Source: Diplolepis rosae
Lineage: Eukaryota; Arthropoda; Insecta; Hymenoptera; Diplolepididae
DNA length: 64,000 nucleotides
Direction: 5' to 3'
Assembly (NCBI GenBank): GCA_030998225.1
Contig: JAPYXD010000686.1
Coordinates: 1,736,001 to 1,800,000, forward strand
In this document: piece by piece, positions 50,046-60,454 of the stretch
How positions within the stretch are numbered: the first letter of the stretch is position 1
Layout of the letters: each line of letters opens with the position of its first letter
Translations under genes and position numbers: made by a program
Notes under the pieces: generated by a model
Told to the model about the DNA's origin: nothing
Databases searched by the model: none
What the model saw: the letters and a program-made list of their open reading frames with translations, nothing else

Positions 50046-50420
50046 TTAATAAACTAAAAGTTCGGTTCTTGTAATCCCGTTAATACTATATCCATAAGTC
50101 TTTGGAATGTCGCTAGCGCATTTTTTAATCCAAAGGGCATTCTATCAAATTCGTAGTGTCCAAATGGAGTTGAAAAAGCTGTTTTTTGTGAATCTTTAGG
50201 ATCCATGGAGATATGGTGGAATCCAGTGGCTAAATCAAAGACTGAAAAATATCGTGCATTTCCTAATTGATCTAAAATATCAATAATGTTTGGTAATGGA
50301 TAGGAGTCTCCGATCGTTTTGTCATTTAATTTCCTGAAATCTAAAACCATTCTCCACTTTCTTTGACCATGTGAATCTAGTTTTTCAGGTACAATAAACA
50401 CTGGTGTATTATACGGTGAT
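50046..50420 (-). pseudogene. Gypsy D RT fingers/palm with stop in catalytic box
   Basis: 115-codon frame (50401-50054): FIVPEKLDSHGQRKWRMVLD, FRKLNDKTIGDSYPLPNIID, ILDQLGNARYFSVFDLATGF (catalytic Asp in FDLATGFH), STPFGHYEFDRMPFGLKNAL and ATFQRLMDIVLTGLQE. Then a frameshift, and in the shifted frame ELLVY is followed by TAA (complement of 50046-50048) and DDIVLYA. So the YLDD box has become Y-stop-DD. Everything else is family-typical and intact. Confidence 0.9.
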
Positions 50421-50445
50421 TGAGAAGGCTTAATTATTTTATTTT

Positions 50446-51555
50446 TTAAAAGTGCATTAACTTTTTAGTGATTTCTTCTTTGTGTGCTGGTGGAAATCTA
50501 TATTGTTTTGAGAAAATTGGTCGTTCGTCTACTGTAGGAATTGAATGCATAGCAGCATTAGTTGGTTCTAAAGGTTCATCTGGTATTTGGAATCTATCTG
50601 AATGTTTAACAATTAATTTTGTTACATGATCGAACTCTTCTTGATTCAAGTGATCTAAACGAAGTAATTCTTTGATTATTTTAATTCTATTTTCTCCTGT
50701 GATTTTATAAAATTGAGATATTATTTGTTCTGTGTCACTAGAATTTATAAATTTGTCTATAAATTCTTCAGGGGATTTGTTATGATTCTTGTTCGTATAA
50801 GTGTTAATTTGATTTGTAGTTGGTTTAATTAAAGTACTAGTCATTGTGATTTCTTCAAAATCTTCTAGCATAACTATAGGAGTTTCTATTTCTATAGGTA
50901 TAGACAGTATGTTTGCTACTTTTATATAGGCTTTTCCACCATGATTTTTGACAATAGCATTTCCTGCATATATTCCTTTTTTCAAATTAAGTAAAGGTAT
51001 AAATCCTTCTTTTTGATTTGTATTTGAAATTTGGATACAAAGAGTTGAAATTGATCTTGCTGGCAAAATTATGGTCTCCGGATTTCGAAATGGATATTTA
51101 TTATTTTGTGTTTCTAAACATTTTGATATATAATTTATATTGATGTCATTATGAGTGAAAAATTCGAATCCTAGTACTCCATCTTCTTCTACTGGTTCAC
51201 TATTTGGAATTAAGTTAAAAATTGTGGGATATCCAAAAATATTGAGAGTTATCTGACTCAATGTATAAACTGGCACACTATTTATACCTGTAAGGCGTAA
51301 AATTTCAACTTGATTTATTTCCACGTTGTGATCAATTATATTTAGTTTTATTAAATTTCGTACTGCTCCTGTGTCTATCATCATACGTGCTGGATTTTTT
51401 AGACCATCAGCAGATACCATAATAGAAGGAATTGGGTTGTCTGAGTGTACATTTATTTTTGTATTTATAATATTCTGATTTGAAGTGGGTGCTGTAAAAT
51501 GTTTTAAATGTCCTCCCTCACTGCACCCTGAGCGGGGTGGGGTCTGGAGTTTCAC
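50446..51555 (-). pseudogene. Gypsy D protease and Gag-Pol connector
   Basis: 369-codon open frame. Protease: SIMVSADGLKNPARMMIDTG then AVRNLIKLNIIDHNVEIN; the active site is MMIDTGAVRN with DTG intact. Then LTGINSVPVYTLSQITLNIF, EEDGVLGFEFFTHNDININY (family GILGxDF; here GVLGFEF), then a long connector: LCIQISNTNQKEGFIPLLNL, GGKAYIKVANILSIPIEIET, PTTNQINTYTNKN, then LLRLDHLNQEEFDHVTKLIV, DRFQIPDEPLEPTNAAMHSI and FSKQYRFPPAHKEEITKKL, the start of RT. The frame ends with MHF and stop at 50446, then resumes in another frame. The same connector recurs as a fragment at 31.1 kb (plus) and at 63.95 kb (minus). Confidence 0.88.
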
Positions 51556-51599
51556 TGGTTCTGTTTTTCAGCTCTTTTAGGTTGTTGTTGCTGTTTAAG

Positions 51600-52157
51600 C
51601 GATTATTTGTATGCTCGATGCCGACATTCGTCAATTGTATGACCTATTTTTTTACATTAAATACAATTTTTATTATTATTTATTTTTGAATAATTCGCTG
51701 AAGCATTTTGAAATTCTCTATTTCTATTAAAATTGCTAGTTGTTTGCTGTCGCCATGAACTTTGGTTTGGTAAAGACGATTGAGGTCGCCATTGACCTGG
51801 ATTCTCCTGACGGAGGATCCATTGACTCACGTTTGATTGTGGACCTCTGTTAAAAGGTTGCCGTTGATTATTTCTTTCGTACAAATTTTTACTATATAGA
51901 GGATTTCTTATAGGCTGCAACGTTTTTCCATAATTGTTTGAATATCCTTGTCTGATTGAGGTTATTTGATTCCATTGTCTACAGGTGGGAGCTGTATGTC
52001 CTCTTCTTCCACAGATTTGACAAAAAATATCTTCTTTAGCAATATTTATTCTATTCCTGTCTCTTTTTTCTGAAGAATCTGTAAAATTATCATCTTTCTG
52101 TTTATACGGTGAGCGTGCAGACCGCAGTGCTGCAGTTGCTGTAAGTTTTCTTTCCAT
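51600..52157 (-). pseudogene. Gypsy D Gag nucleocapsid with two zinc knuckles, second has a stop
   Basis: 166-codon frame beginning ERKLTATAALRSARSPYKQK. First knuckle FCQICGRRGHTAPTCRQW (C-x2-C-x4-H-x4-C intact). Then Arg/Asn/Gln-rich spacer. The frame ends in NKNCI, then TAA where a Lys-type codon would complete NC-x2-C, followed by CKKIGHTIDECRHR, so the second knuckle is interrupted by a single stop codon (about 51655). Nucleocapsid would bind the RNA. Confidence 0.85.
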
Positions 52158-52318
52158 TTCTATGGCATTATTTACTGTGTCCTTAAAGTTATGAATGCCT
52201 TGTAATCTAGATTCAATTTCGGTTTCTAATCCTCGTAAAAAGCAATCCCGAATGTCGCTGTCAAGGGCTGCTTGAAAGTTTGCGTCTATTCTATCGTTAT
52301 TATTTGCTTTATGGGCAT
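52158..52318 (-). pseudogene. Gypsy D Gag, central frame between capsid pieces
   Basis: Minus strand: DAHKANNNDRIDANFQAALD then SDIRDCFLRGLETEIESRLQ and GIHNFKDTVNNAIEM. It is the C-terminal capsid region (F..GL...I..RL........A...A), frame-shifted relative to both neighbours. Confidence 0.75.
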
Positions 52319-53239
52319 CTAAAATTTTTCTCTGAGTTCCCTAACAAGAGTTGCGTAGAAAATTACTTTCTCACTATCCCATTGATAAATGTTACCTAAT
52401 TCACCTTGTAATTGATATACTGATTTATTTAAGGAATAAACGCGTTTAAGACTATCTATAATATCTTCTACACTTCTGTATTGACCTCCACTGACATTAG
52501 TTAAGTTTGATTCTGCCCCTGCAGGAAGCATATCTTTTGCTTCTCTACATCCTTCTATAAATTGATCCAGAGATATATTATCTCCTGTAAATATTGGTAC
52601 AACTTCTAATGCATCTCGCAATGATACTACTGGGTTATGAGCAACAGTTATAATTTGTGGGTTATTGGTAGCCATTTTATTTGAAAAAGGCGAATATTCT
52701 TCTTTATATTGTTTAATTAGAGGTTCTGATAATTGTGGATCGTTAGAAATTGATTTTTCGGGATCTTCTGCTAATTTGTCTGGAAATTTGTAATTTAATT
52801 CACGGTCTGAATCTTCTGAGGATTCAGATAAATGTAATTGTTCTTTATAATTTGAGGTATTTGTTGGGATCAAAGTGAGGTCAAATTTATCGACTATAGT
52901 AGAAGTTCCGGTTAAATTTGATGTATCCAAAATACATTTATCGAATAATATTGAATCTGTTAAAGTTGATCGGTCGTTTGAGGGTATACTAGAACTAATT
53001 ATTATACTAGTATCTTGATTAGGATTTCCTGATAATTCTAATTTTTGGGACGTAGAGGCACTAATATTTGAAGGAGTATTTGGGTTTTTCGAATCTTGGT
53101 TTTCAGCTGTTTTTTTCTTAATTTCAAAAGCTTTTTTCCCATTGTCTTCTATAATTTCAGCAAGTTTTGGATTGTTTTTAGCCTGACTACGAGTAATACT
53201 TCTTGTTGTTAAATTATCTTTCTTATTTTCCACAGACAT
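52319..53239 (-). pseudogene. Gypsy D Gag N-terminus and capsid
   Basis: 306-codon open frame from ATG at 53239: MSVENKKDNLTTRSITRSQA, then Ser/Asn/Asp-rich to about residue 200, then AHNPVVSLRDALEVVPIFTG, DNISLDQFIEGCREAKDMLP, SGGQYRSVEDIIDSLKRVYS, LNKSVYQLQGELGNIYQWDS and EKVIFYATLVREL. FxGDxxxLxxF...C is the capsid start of Gypsy/roo-like Gag proteins. The start codon is supported by the length and by no further upstream in-frame Met. Frameshift at the end. Gag assembles the particle. Confidence 0.82.
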
Positions 53240-54216
53240 TTGGATTCAAGATCATGACGATGAAAAATATAATTTTTTGAATTTAATCGATTTAGGTTAA
53301 CGATTTTTCATTTAAAAAAAAATTCTTAGATAAAAAGTATATAATTTTTTTATATATTTGACGAATTTTAATTAAATAATTTAATAAATAAGAATAAACA
53401 TTTAAAGAAGAAGCAAGAGAAATTTAATTTTTATGAATTTTATAAAATTTGTGTAAAATTGTATAAAAATTTAGGATATATGTATCCAAAGCATCAAATT
53501 TGTGCAAAAGAATGTTTTAACCTGCCTTAAACAATCCAAATCTTATATTTTATACGGTGAAAAATTATTTATATTTTATTATTATTATATTTTATATCAT
53601 AATAAAAATATTTTAGCTGCGCAATATTTTGAAATTATAAAATATGAAATTTGTTTTTAAAAATTTTTCGAAAATGAAGAAAAATCAATTAAAATTTAAT
53701 TTTAGGCATAGTTTAAATAAAACAGAATAGCTTATAATTCTCAAATGCGGAGGCGAAATATTTCTCAATGTTGAATTGAATCTCGTACGCACTGTTTTTG
53801 TATTAAAAAAAAATATTTTATAGAGGCACCTATTAAAATTATATTCAGATAGTAAAAACATGAATACAGGAAATTTGAATTTGAATTTGAATAATTATTA
53901 TTAGACTATATAATAATTTTGGATAATATTTTTATGCATAATTTATTTATTTAAAGTTGTAAAATAAAATATATTTGATTTTCTTGTATTCAATTTTTTA
54001 AGAAAATTAAAACTGCTACCAACTTGTCGACTTGTTCAATGGTTATTGAGAAAAAATAATTTTAATTATCAGAAAAATTTAACTCAAACTGAAATTATTT
54101 TACAGAAATTTCAGGGGATTTTTGTAAAAAATATGGAAATTATTCAAGAAAAAATTTGCATAAAATTCATAAGGCTTGATGTTTGCCAACGGCCGATGCA
54201 CCAGAATAATTAGCTC
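53240..54216. other. Very AT-rich, no gene recognised
   Basis: Upstream (element-wise) of Gypsy D gag, where its leader and LTR would be expected. No LTR pair or primer site could be seen. Confidence 0.5.
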
Positions 54217-55210
54217 TGTGACGTCCTAAGTTTTAAATTAATATAAATATTTCATAGCTAAAGTCTAGAGCCAATTACCCTAACTATGTTCCTCTGTTTA
54301 TTGTTAAAATTAACAATTAACCGGGTAGAGGACAAGCCAAATGAATCAAATTACAATTATTGTTAATAATAATTTATTATAAAAATACAAATTTATTTTA
54401 ACCCAAGCGACTTTTTAGTTGTTGGTTGCAGCCTGTTTTCCTTTGGTTGGTCGAGTCTGATTGGTCAAACCTTAAAGAAAACATACCGTGAGTCTAAAGG
54501 GCTCAAAAGAAAAGAGGAAAGAGAATTTTAATACAAACAAAGTTATTTGACTTACCGGTTGTTTTTGATGAGGTGGCCTCTTGAAAGCGATAATCCCTCA
54601 AGTTCTGTTTATCCTCTGCTAATCGGGTACCTCCCCTAATTATCCTTGTTGACCAACGGTGGCAGGTCAATCCTTTGTTTCACCGGTATCCTTGTTTTGA
54701 TACCTCGATTACAATGACACTAAATCCAGTTTTATCGAAATTCACTCCGTTGTTATTGAATTGGTTTTCCCGAACACGTGGAAATTACGGCCACTTAGAT
54801 TTATTGCGGTACGGCGACGAAAACCGGTTCTAGCGATGCTGCTTGATCGTACGCTCCCTTAGACTCCCTTAGACTCAGACTCCGACTCAGACGCGCTTAG
54901 ACTCAGACTGGTGTTTAGGCCTTTCAGCCTGGTTTATATTGTCGTCTGTAGTTTCAACTCGTAGGTAGAAAGTATGGGAATTTGAGTTCCATGGTTTCAA
55001 TAGCTTTTTCGAAGTCCATTAGAATCTTAGGTGTCAGTGTGGTGAGTTGAGACTATGGGCCAGTTTGCTGGTGTGCTGCGTTGGTGAGATTAGGGACTCA
55101 CACCGATTTTCCAAGTCCGTGTGGGTCATGCTTTCGTGGCGTGGGTGTACTCACATCTTCTCAAGGATTGTGTAAACCCGTACCATCAGGTTTTTAGGTA
55201 GATTTAGTCG
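54217..55210 (+). repeat. LTR-like repeat (TGTGACGTCC start), tentative
   Basis: Begins TGTGACGTCCTAAGTTTTAA, like the starts at 26316, 46028, 61858. It contains an AATAATTTATTA stretch, a GC-richer centre, the run CTTAGACTCCCTTAGACTC at about 54859, and ends in less AT-rich sequence before extreme AT at 55211. I see no second copy or clear end. Low-medium confidence that this is an LTR. Confidence 0.4.
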
Positions 55211-55948
55211 CAAGGGTCAATTGCATTATTTATACATAGGTAAGTAATAGAGTAACTATAATACAATTGTTGTACATAAATGGCGATTATGATGTGTTTA
55301 TAATTCTATTAATCTTTATATTTAAACATTGCTTTTGTTTATAAAATAACATAATAGTAATACATCAAAATAAGAATATTAACACTAATGATAATTATTA
55401 TAAACATTATTATTATAAAATTTGAAGTAACATTATTATAATATTTGTTGCAAATTTTAGTAACAACATGAAATAATTATAATGAAAGTGATTGATAATT
55501 ATTGCAAATAAAGAAATTGAATCATTTATAAAATTATTTTTAATAACAATATTAAATATTAATAATAATAGTGATTAATAATAATTTTAAATATAAAGGT
55601 TTAAGTAATATTGTTGTTATATAACATTTGTTGCATTTCGTTAATTGTTATTATGACCAATAGTAAAAATAATAGTTAATAATAATAAAAGGTAATATTT
55701 GTTTTAATTAGTATTTTATCAATAAAATCAATTGGATATTGATATTTAAGTTAATAATGATAGTGAAATTATTTATAAAAACAATTACATGTATCTAGCA
55801 ACAATATTTATAGCAACAATAAAACGTGTTATATGATATAATAGCATAATAGTTTTATATGATTATAATATATAATATAACTTTCATGGATACGTGACAA
55901 AACTATCAATCTTCAAAATTAAATAAATAATTTAGATATGATAAATTG
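55211..55948. other. Extremely AT-rich stretch, possibly mitochondrial in origin
   Basis: Almost entirely A/T with repeated AATAATAAT words. It precedes the trnL-nad1 numt on the same strand, where rrnL would lie in insect mtDNA, but I cannot recognise rRNA motifs. Confidence 0.4.
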
Positions 55949-56026
55949 TATTTAATATGGCAGATTAGTGCAATGAATTTAAAATTGATGTATAAAATTT
56001 TGTAATTTTGATTTAAAATTAAATAT
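55949..56026 (+). tRNA. trnL: Numt: mitochondrial tRNA-Leu next to nad1
   Basis: D-arm GGCAGATTAGTGCAA is the mitochondrial trnL signature; acceptor TATTTAA / TTAAATA; anticodon loop reads TTTAAAA, giving TAA, with one mismatch in the stem. In the ancestral insect order trnL(CUN, TAG) stands before nad1, so the anticodon is either changed or this is trnL(UUR). Slightly long (about 77 nt), probably decayed. Confidence 0.6.
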
Positions 56027-56040
56027 TATCTTAAAAACTA

Positions 56041-56697
56041 TTTAATTTTAAATTCAATTCGAATAGTTCTAGTCTTAATTATAATTGCCTTTATTACATT
56101 AATAGAACGAAAAATTCTTTGATATATACAAGATCGAAAAGGACCAAATAAAATTGCTATAATTGGATTAATACAACCTTTTAGAGATGCAATTAAATTA
56201 TTCTTAAAAGAAAATATGCTTTTGAAAAATATAAATTATATTATATACATAATTAGACCAATTATAAGAATTTTATTGATATTAATAATATGAATAAATT
56301 CCCCAAATTTTTATATTTTGAATTTTAAACTAAATATTTTATTTATATTTTGTTTATTAAAAATAAATGTATACCCAATAATAATTATAGGATGATCATC
56401 AAATTCAGTTTATTAAATATTAGGATCAATTCGATCAATTGCCCAAACTATTTCCTATCAAGTAAGAATAACTCTTTTTATAATAATAAATTTAATATTA
56501 ACTGAAAGATTTAATATTTTAGATTTACATTACCATCAAAATTTACCCTTTACATATTATTTACCACTCACTTCCTACTTATTTTTTTACTCATTAATAG
56601 CCGAATTAAATCGACCCCCTTTTGATTTAGCTGAAGGAGAATCAGGATTATTATCAGGATTTAACACAGAATATATAAGAGGAAGATTCACACTAAC
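56041..56697 (+). pseudogene. nad1: Numt: mitochondrial nad1, truncated
   Basis: In the mitochondrial code: [40 protein letters not shown], then (after a variable stretch) MLGSIRSIAQTISYQVSMTL, SYLFFYSLMAELNRPPFDLA and EGESGLLSGFNTEYMSGSFT. These are the conserved NADH dehydrogenase subunit 1 motifs (ERKxLxYxQxRKGPN; AxTxxRPPFDLxEGES; LVSGFNxEY). AGA is used for Ser, TGA for Trp. One in-frame TAA in SVY-MLG shows decay. It is cut after LTF at 56697 by the LINE copy. Confidence 0.92.
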
Positions 56698-56701
56698 TTT
56701 T

Positions 56702-57060
56702 CTACTGGCCCTCCCCGTTGTTACGCTCTCGACGCCCATCAAGCTCCCTCGTATTCATCAAAAGTGTGACGAATGACTCGATGAGAGTCCAGAACCGTTC
56801 AGACTGGAGCATGAGAGGGACCATCGTGTCAGGAGTAAGCTCAGAACCCACCGCCTGACCGAGGACCTCCCTAGCAACACCCCATTTTGCGCAGACGAAG
56901 AGTGCGTGCTCTGCGTTATCCACCGGGAAGTCGCAGTAACAACACTTCTCCTCGTCTCTCTTCTTAAAGCGCCTCAGGTATACGTTAAACAGCCATGGCC
57001 CGAGAGCGCTTGCGCCAAATAAAAGCTGACTTCCCCGTGCTTTCTAATCAGCCAGGTGGT
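56702..57060 (-). pseudogene. LINE copy A C-terminal zinc-finger region
   Basis: CCYCDFPVDNAEHALFVCAK then W (C-x2-C ... H-x4-C, the R1-clade C-terminal CCHC), then GVAREVLGQAVGSELTPDTM and SERFWTLIESFVTLLMNTRE to the stop at 56702. Upstream FNAYLRRFKKRDEE. It is almost identical to copy B at 60200-60454. Confidence 0.85.
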
Positions 57061-57433
57061 GAGCTCCGAGATCAGGCGGTAGGTCCATCTCCCTGTCTGA
57101 TCACCATGCCATCTCATCTACCACTTATCGACGAGTCTGCGCCTTCCATCCTTGCGGATGGCCTTCTTTGAGCAAGCAATTTCCTGCAGGTCGGCGCAGG
57201 TAAGCTCCTTACGAAGCTAAAAGGTCTCCTGCCTTTCCTCCGCCAATAAATATATATTGGCGGGAAGCTCGCCAGGATTAACACAGCGCTCGTCGAGATA
57301 GTTCTATATGCTGAGACTATTCTCAGCGCAGCAAGTCTCTGCCCCGAGAAGTGCTTCTTCTGGATAAACGGCGACCCTTGAGGAGCGCCACATGTCATCT
57401 CTTCTTTGAGAGACCATTTGTCGCCCTCGTATA
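57061..57433 (-). pseudogene. LINE copy A, RT-to-C-terminus linker, broken
   Basis: Includes TCGAPQGSPFIQKKHFSGQR (the RT box TCGAPQGS, then divergence after a deletion) and RRKGRRPFSFVRSLPAPTCR near 57230, also found in copy B near 59930. The catalytic FADD segment and following part are deleted. Confidence 0.75.
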
Positions 57434-57991
57434 CTATATCACCATCCTGTCGCTCAGATAGTCATCTATCATTCGCAACAGGTAGGCTGGAACCTTTTTC
57501 CGCATCATCGCCTCGATGCAGATATTCCATCTCGCGGTATTGAACGCATTGGACCTTCCTTTCCTGAATCCGAACTGGTTATCCGAGAGACCGTTCTCCC
57601 CGACCAGGAGAGCCTGAATCCGTTGTAGAATTAACTCCTCCAGAAGCTTCCCCATCGTATCCAATAAGCATATTGGTCTATACGACGAGGCAACCCCCAT
57701 AGGTTTGTTGCCCTTCCTCAGCAGGACCAACCTCTGCTTCTTCCAATCTGCTAAGAACCTCTCCTCCTGAAGACAGGAGTTGATGGCTTCTCGGAGGACC
57801 TCCGGGTATGGCCCGATCACCTCTTTGAGGATCTCGTTTGGCACCCCGTCGATTCCCGGCGCTGTATTCGCCTTAAACCTTCCACCCGCTCTCTTTAGTT
57901 CCTCGAGAGTGAAGGGTTCTTCGCGCCGGACCACGCAGGAACTTCGATCCTGTCTTTGGAACGGCTCTACGTGTGTAAACAAGCTCCGCAC
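57434..57991 (-). pseudogene. LINE copy A reverse transcriptase, internally deleted
   Basis: 185 codons: RREEPFTLEELKRAGGRFKA, NTAPGIDGVPNEILKEVIGP, YRPICLLDTMGKLLEELILQ, GLSDNQFGFRKGRS then a jump to NAFNTARWNICIEAMMRKKV. Copy B has about 34 residues between GRS and NAF (the segment with the first catalytic Asp region ALISIDIRNAFN); that block is deleted in A. No FADD in this frame. Confidence 0.85.
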
Positions 57992-57993
57992 AA

Positions 57994-58360
57994 TGTACTT
58001 GACCCCCTACGATCCTTTCGAGGTTTTCGAGACCCAGATCCTCCTCCTTGGTAAGAGCCTCAGCGAGGCTGCCTGGCGGTCCCTCATAGGGGGCGACTTC
58101 AACAGTAAGTCGACCGAGTGGGGTGAGGCCCGCCTAGATAGGAGGGAAATCTTGGGTGGCGAGATGGTCGCTAGAAACAACCTGATCGACTTGAATCAGG
58201 GCGGGGAATTCACGTTCAGGCGAGGATCGGGGGGGGGGGGGGGTCAATAATTGATCTCACGATTGCCGACTATCGTCTCGCTTCAAGGAGAAGCGACTGG
58301 TCGGTCCTCGAGGTAATAACCTTGGGTGACCGCCGGTGCATCGAATTTACTCTGGAACAA
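57994..58360 (+). pseudogene. LINE copy B endonuclease fragment
   Basis: MYLTPYDPFEVFETQILLLG, then SLSEAAWRSLIGGDFNSKST (catalytic GDFN), EWGEARLDRREILGGEMVAR, NNLIDLNQGGEFTFRRGSG. A run of about 14 G (58230-58243) follows, after which the reading continues in another frame with IIDLTIADYRLASRRSDWSV and GDRRCIEFTL (family SDH-like end, here GDRR: the catalytic His of SDH is missing). APE-type endonucleases nick the target. N-terminal half missing. Confidence 0.85.
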
Positions 58361-58941
58361 CGGTGTATAGCGATGGATAAGGGTAGGGGTGGCGAAGTAA
58401 GGAGCCCGTCCTGGAACACGTGACGACTCAGAAGGAAAAGACTTCGAGAACACCTCGAAAAATCCAGGCTCATTGATGAGCTTGGTTGGGTCTGCCCTGC
58501 TGGGTGGTTTGAAGCTACTGTGCGCTCGGCGAGGCAGAAGCTGGTCGCGGTTTGTGACTACTCGATGCCTCGCCGTAAGCGCAGACATGCCAAAGGTTCG
58601 ATGTACTGGTGGAACGACCAGTTGGCAGCCCTGCGTCGAGAATGCCTCGCAGCACGGCGAAAATTCACCCGTCCAAAGGGGGATGCTATGCTGTACGAGG
58701 CATGGAAAGGAGCAAAAAAGGCTTTTAGACGAGGCATAAAGAAAAGCCGACTTCAATGCTGGAAAGACTTGATCAGTGGAGTGGAGAAAGACCCGTGGGG
58801 TCTCACCTTCAAGATAGTCACCAAGAGATACGTGGCTAGAAGAAAAACCCCGTGCCTGGATAATCCCGATCGAGTCAAGTACATTGTGCGGAGCTTGTTT
58901 ACACACGTAGAGCCGTTCCAAAGACAGGACCGAAGTTCCTG
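58361..58941 (+). pseudogene. LINE copy B endonuclease-RT linker
   Basis: Frame at 58520-58981: RSARQKLVAVCDYSMPRRKR, YWWNDQLAALRRECLAARRK, YEAWKGAKKAFRRGIKKSRL, QCWKDLISGVEKDPWGLTFK, IVTKRY. The WWN...L...R / W......Y......I..SK...W..L...V...DPWG..YKIV pattern is that of R1-clade linkers. It passes in the same frame into the RT start but shifts at SSW near 58945. Confidence 0.8.
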
Positions 58942-60042
58942 GTGGTCCGGCGCGAAGAACTTTTCACTCTCGAAGAACTAAAGAGAGCGGGTGGAAGGTT
59001 TAAGGCGAATACAGCGCCGGGAATCGACGGGGTGCCAAACGAGATCCTCAAAGTGGTGATCGGGGCATACCCGGAGATCCTCCTAGAAGCCTTTAACTCC
59101 TGTCTTCTGGTGGAGAAGTTCTTAGCAGATTGGAAGAAGCAGAGGTTGGTCCTGCTGAGGGAGGGCAACAAACCTATGGGGGTTGCCTCGTCGTATAGAC
59201 CAATATGCTTATTGGATACGATGGGGAAGCTTCTGGAGGAGTTAATTCTACAACGGATTCAGGCTCTCCTGGTCGGGGAGAACGGTCTCTCGGATAACCA
59301 GTTCGGATTCAGAAAAGGAAGGTCCACTGTGGACGCAGCCCAAGCTGTGATTAACATCGCCACAAATACAAGAAGAGGTACTGGTAAGCGTAAAGGATTC
59401 TGTGCGTTGATTAGCATTGACATACGCAATGCGTTCAATACCGCGAGATGGGACATCTGCATCGAGGCGATGATGCGGAAAAAGGTTGCAGACTACCTGT
59501 TGCGAATGATTGAATATTTTCTGAGCGACAGGTGGGTGATATACGAGGGCGACAAATGGTCTCTTAAAGAAGAGATGACATGTGGTGCTCCTCAAGGGTC
59601 GCGAGTGGGTCCACTCGTTTGGAACGTCATGTACGATTACTTCGTGCGCATGGACCTACCTGCTGGAACGAGCATCGTCGGCTTCGCGGATGACGTACTT
59701 GTCGTGTGAGCCACTGACGAAGTCGGAATCCGAAAGCTGAGGATCAATGAAAGTCTGTGGCGAGCAAAGCGCTGGTTGGATGGCAGAGGCCTTACAATGG
59801 CCCCTGAAAAAACCGAGGCTTTGCTGGTCACGGACAGGAGACCCTTCCAATACCTGAAGATCGTTCTCAGGAAACATGAGATTGAGTGTAAAAAAAGCAT
59901 TAAGATTTGTTGGCGGAGGAAAGGCAGGAGACCTTTCAGCTTCGTAAGGAGCTTACCTGCGCCGACCTGCAGGAAATCGCTTGCGCAAAGGAGGCCATCC
60001 GCAAGGATGGAAGGCGCAGACTTGTCGCGAAGTGGCAGATGA
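58942..60042 (+). pseudogene. LINE copy B reverse transcriptase
   Basis: 256-codon open frame (58942-59709): KANTAPGIDGVPNEILKVVI, SYRPICLLDTMGKLLEELIL, LSDNQFGFRKGRSTVDAAQA, CALISIDIRNAFNTARWDIC (first catalytic Asp), TCGAPQGSRVGPLVWNVMYD, SIVGFADDVLVV (catalytic FADD). A TGA at 59707-59709, in place of a Cys-type codon, stops it. The same frame is then open again: ATDEVGIRKLRINESLWRAK, RWLDGRGLTMAPEKTEALLV and RRPFQYLKIVLRKHEIECKK. Then a frameshift near 59910. R1 clade from the FADD-LxV and the Cys-His tail. Confidence 0.9.
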
Positions 60043-60454
60043 GATGGCATGGTGATCAGACAGGGAGTTGGTCCTACCGCCTGATCTCGGAGCTCACCAC
60101 CTGGCTGAATAGAAAGCACGGGGAAGTTTGCTTTTATTTGGCGCAAGCGCTCTCGGGCCATGGCTGTTCAACGCATACCTGAGGCGCTTTAAGAAGAGAG
60201 ACGAGGAGACGTGTTGCTACTGCGACTTCCCGGTGGATAACGCAGAGCACGCACTCTTCATCTGCGCAAAATGGGGTGTTGCTAGGGTGGTCCTCGGTCA
60301 GGCGGTGGGTTCTGAGCTTACTCCTGACACGATGGCCCCTATCATGCTCCAGTCTGAACGGTTCTGGACGCTCATCGAGTCATTCGTCACACTTATGATG
60401 AAGACGAGGGAGCTTGATGGGCGTCGAGAGCGTAAAAACGGGGAGGGCCAGTAG
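60043..60454 (+). pseudogene. LINE copy B C-terminal zinc-finger region
   Basis: RLISELTTWLNRKHGEV, then, in another frame, FNAYLRRFKKRDEETCCYCD, FPVDNAEHALFICAKWGVAR and SERFWTLIESFVTLMMKTRE to the stop TAG at 60452-60454. CCHC-like C-x2-C-x8-H-x4-C. An interruption lies between the two pieces. Very similar to copy A. Confidence 0.85.

Larger units (their letters stand above)
47892..53239 (-). mobile_element. Ty3/Gypsy LTR-retrotransposon D, minus strand, 3'-truncated
   Basis: Minus-strand order: gag (53239-52319 and 52157-51600), protease (51555-50446), RT (50401-49.7 kb), RNase H (to 49344), then a long charged linker with an AT-hook (49.3-47.89 kb). The element ends before integrase. The longest open frames in the window are here (369, 357 and 306 codons). 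A frameshift and stops occur at several sites. LTRs were not identified, though a TGTGACGTCC repeat lies at 54217. Confidence 0.88.
56698..57992 (-). mobile_element. R1-like non-LTR retrotransposon, copy A, minus strand
   Basis: Minus-strand reading: RT (57991-57434), then fragments, then the C-terminal zinc region (about 56970-56702). It starts within the sequence for KYIVRSLFTHVEPF and stops exactly after the stop codon of the last frame (GGGCCAGTAG on the minus strand), so it has no 3' UTR or poly(A). Head-to-head with copy B. It has an internal deletion in the RT. Confidence 0.88.

Noticed and set aside
58283..58921. 212-codon minus-strand frame
   Set aside because: Antisense of the LINE copy B linker and endonuclease, which carry the recognisable motifs on the plus strand.
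59637..60161. 174-codon minus-strand frame
   Set aside because: Antisense of the LINE copy B RT/C-terminal region.
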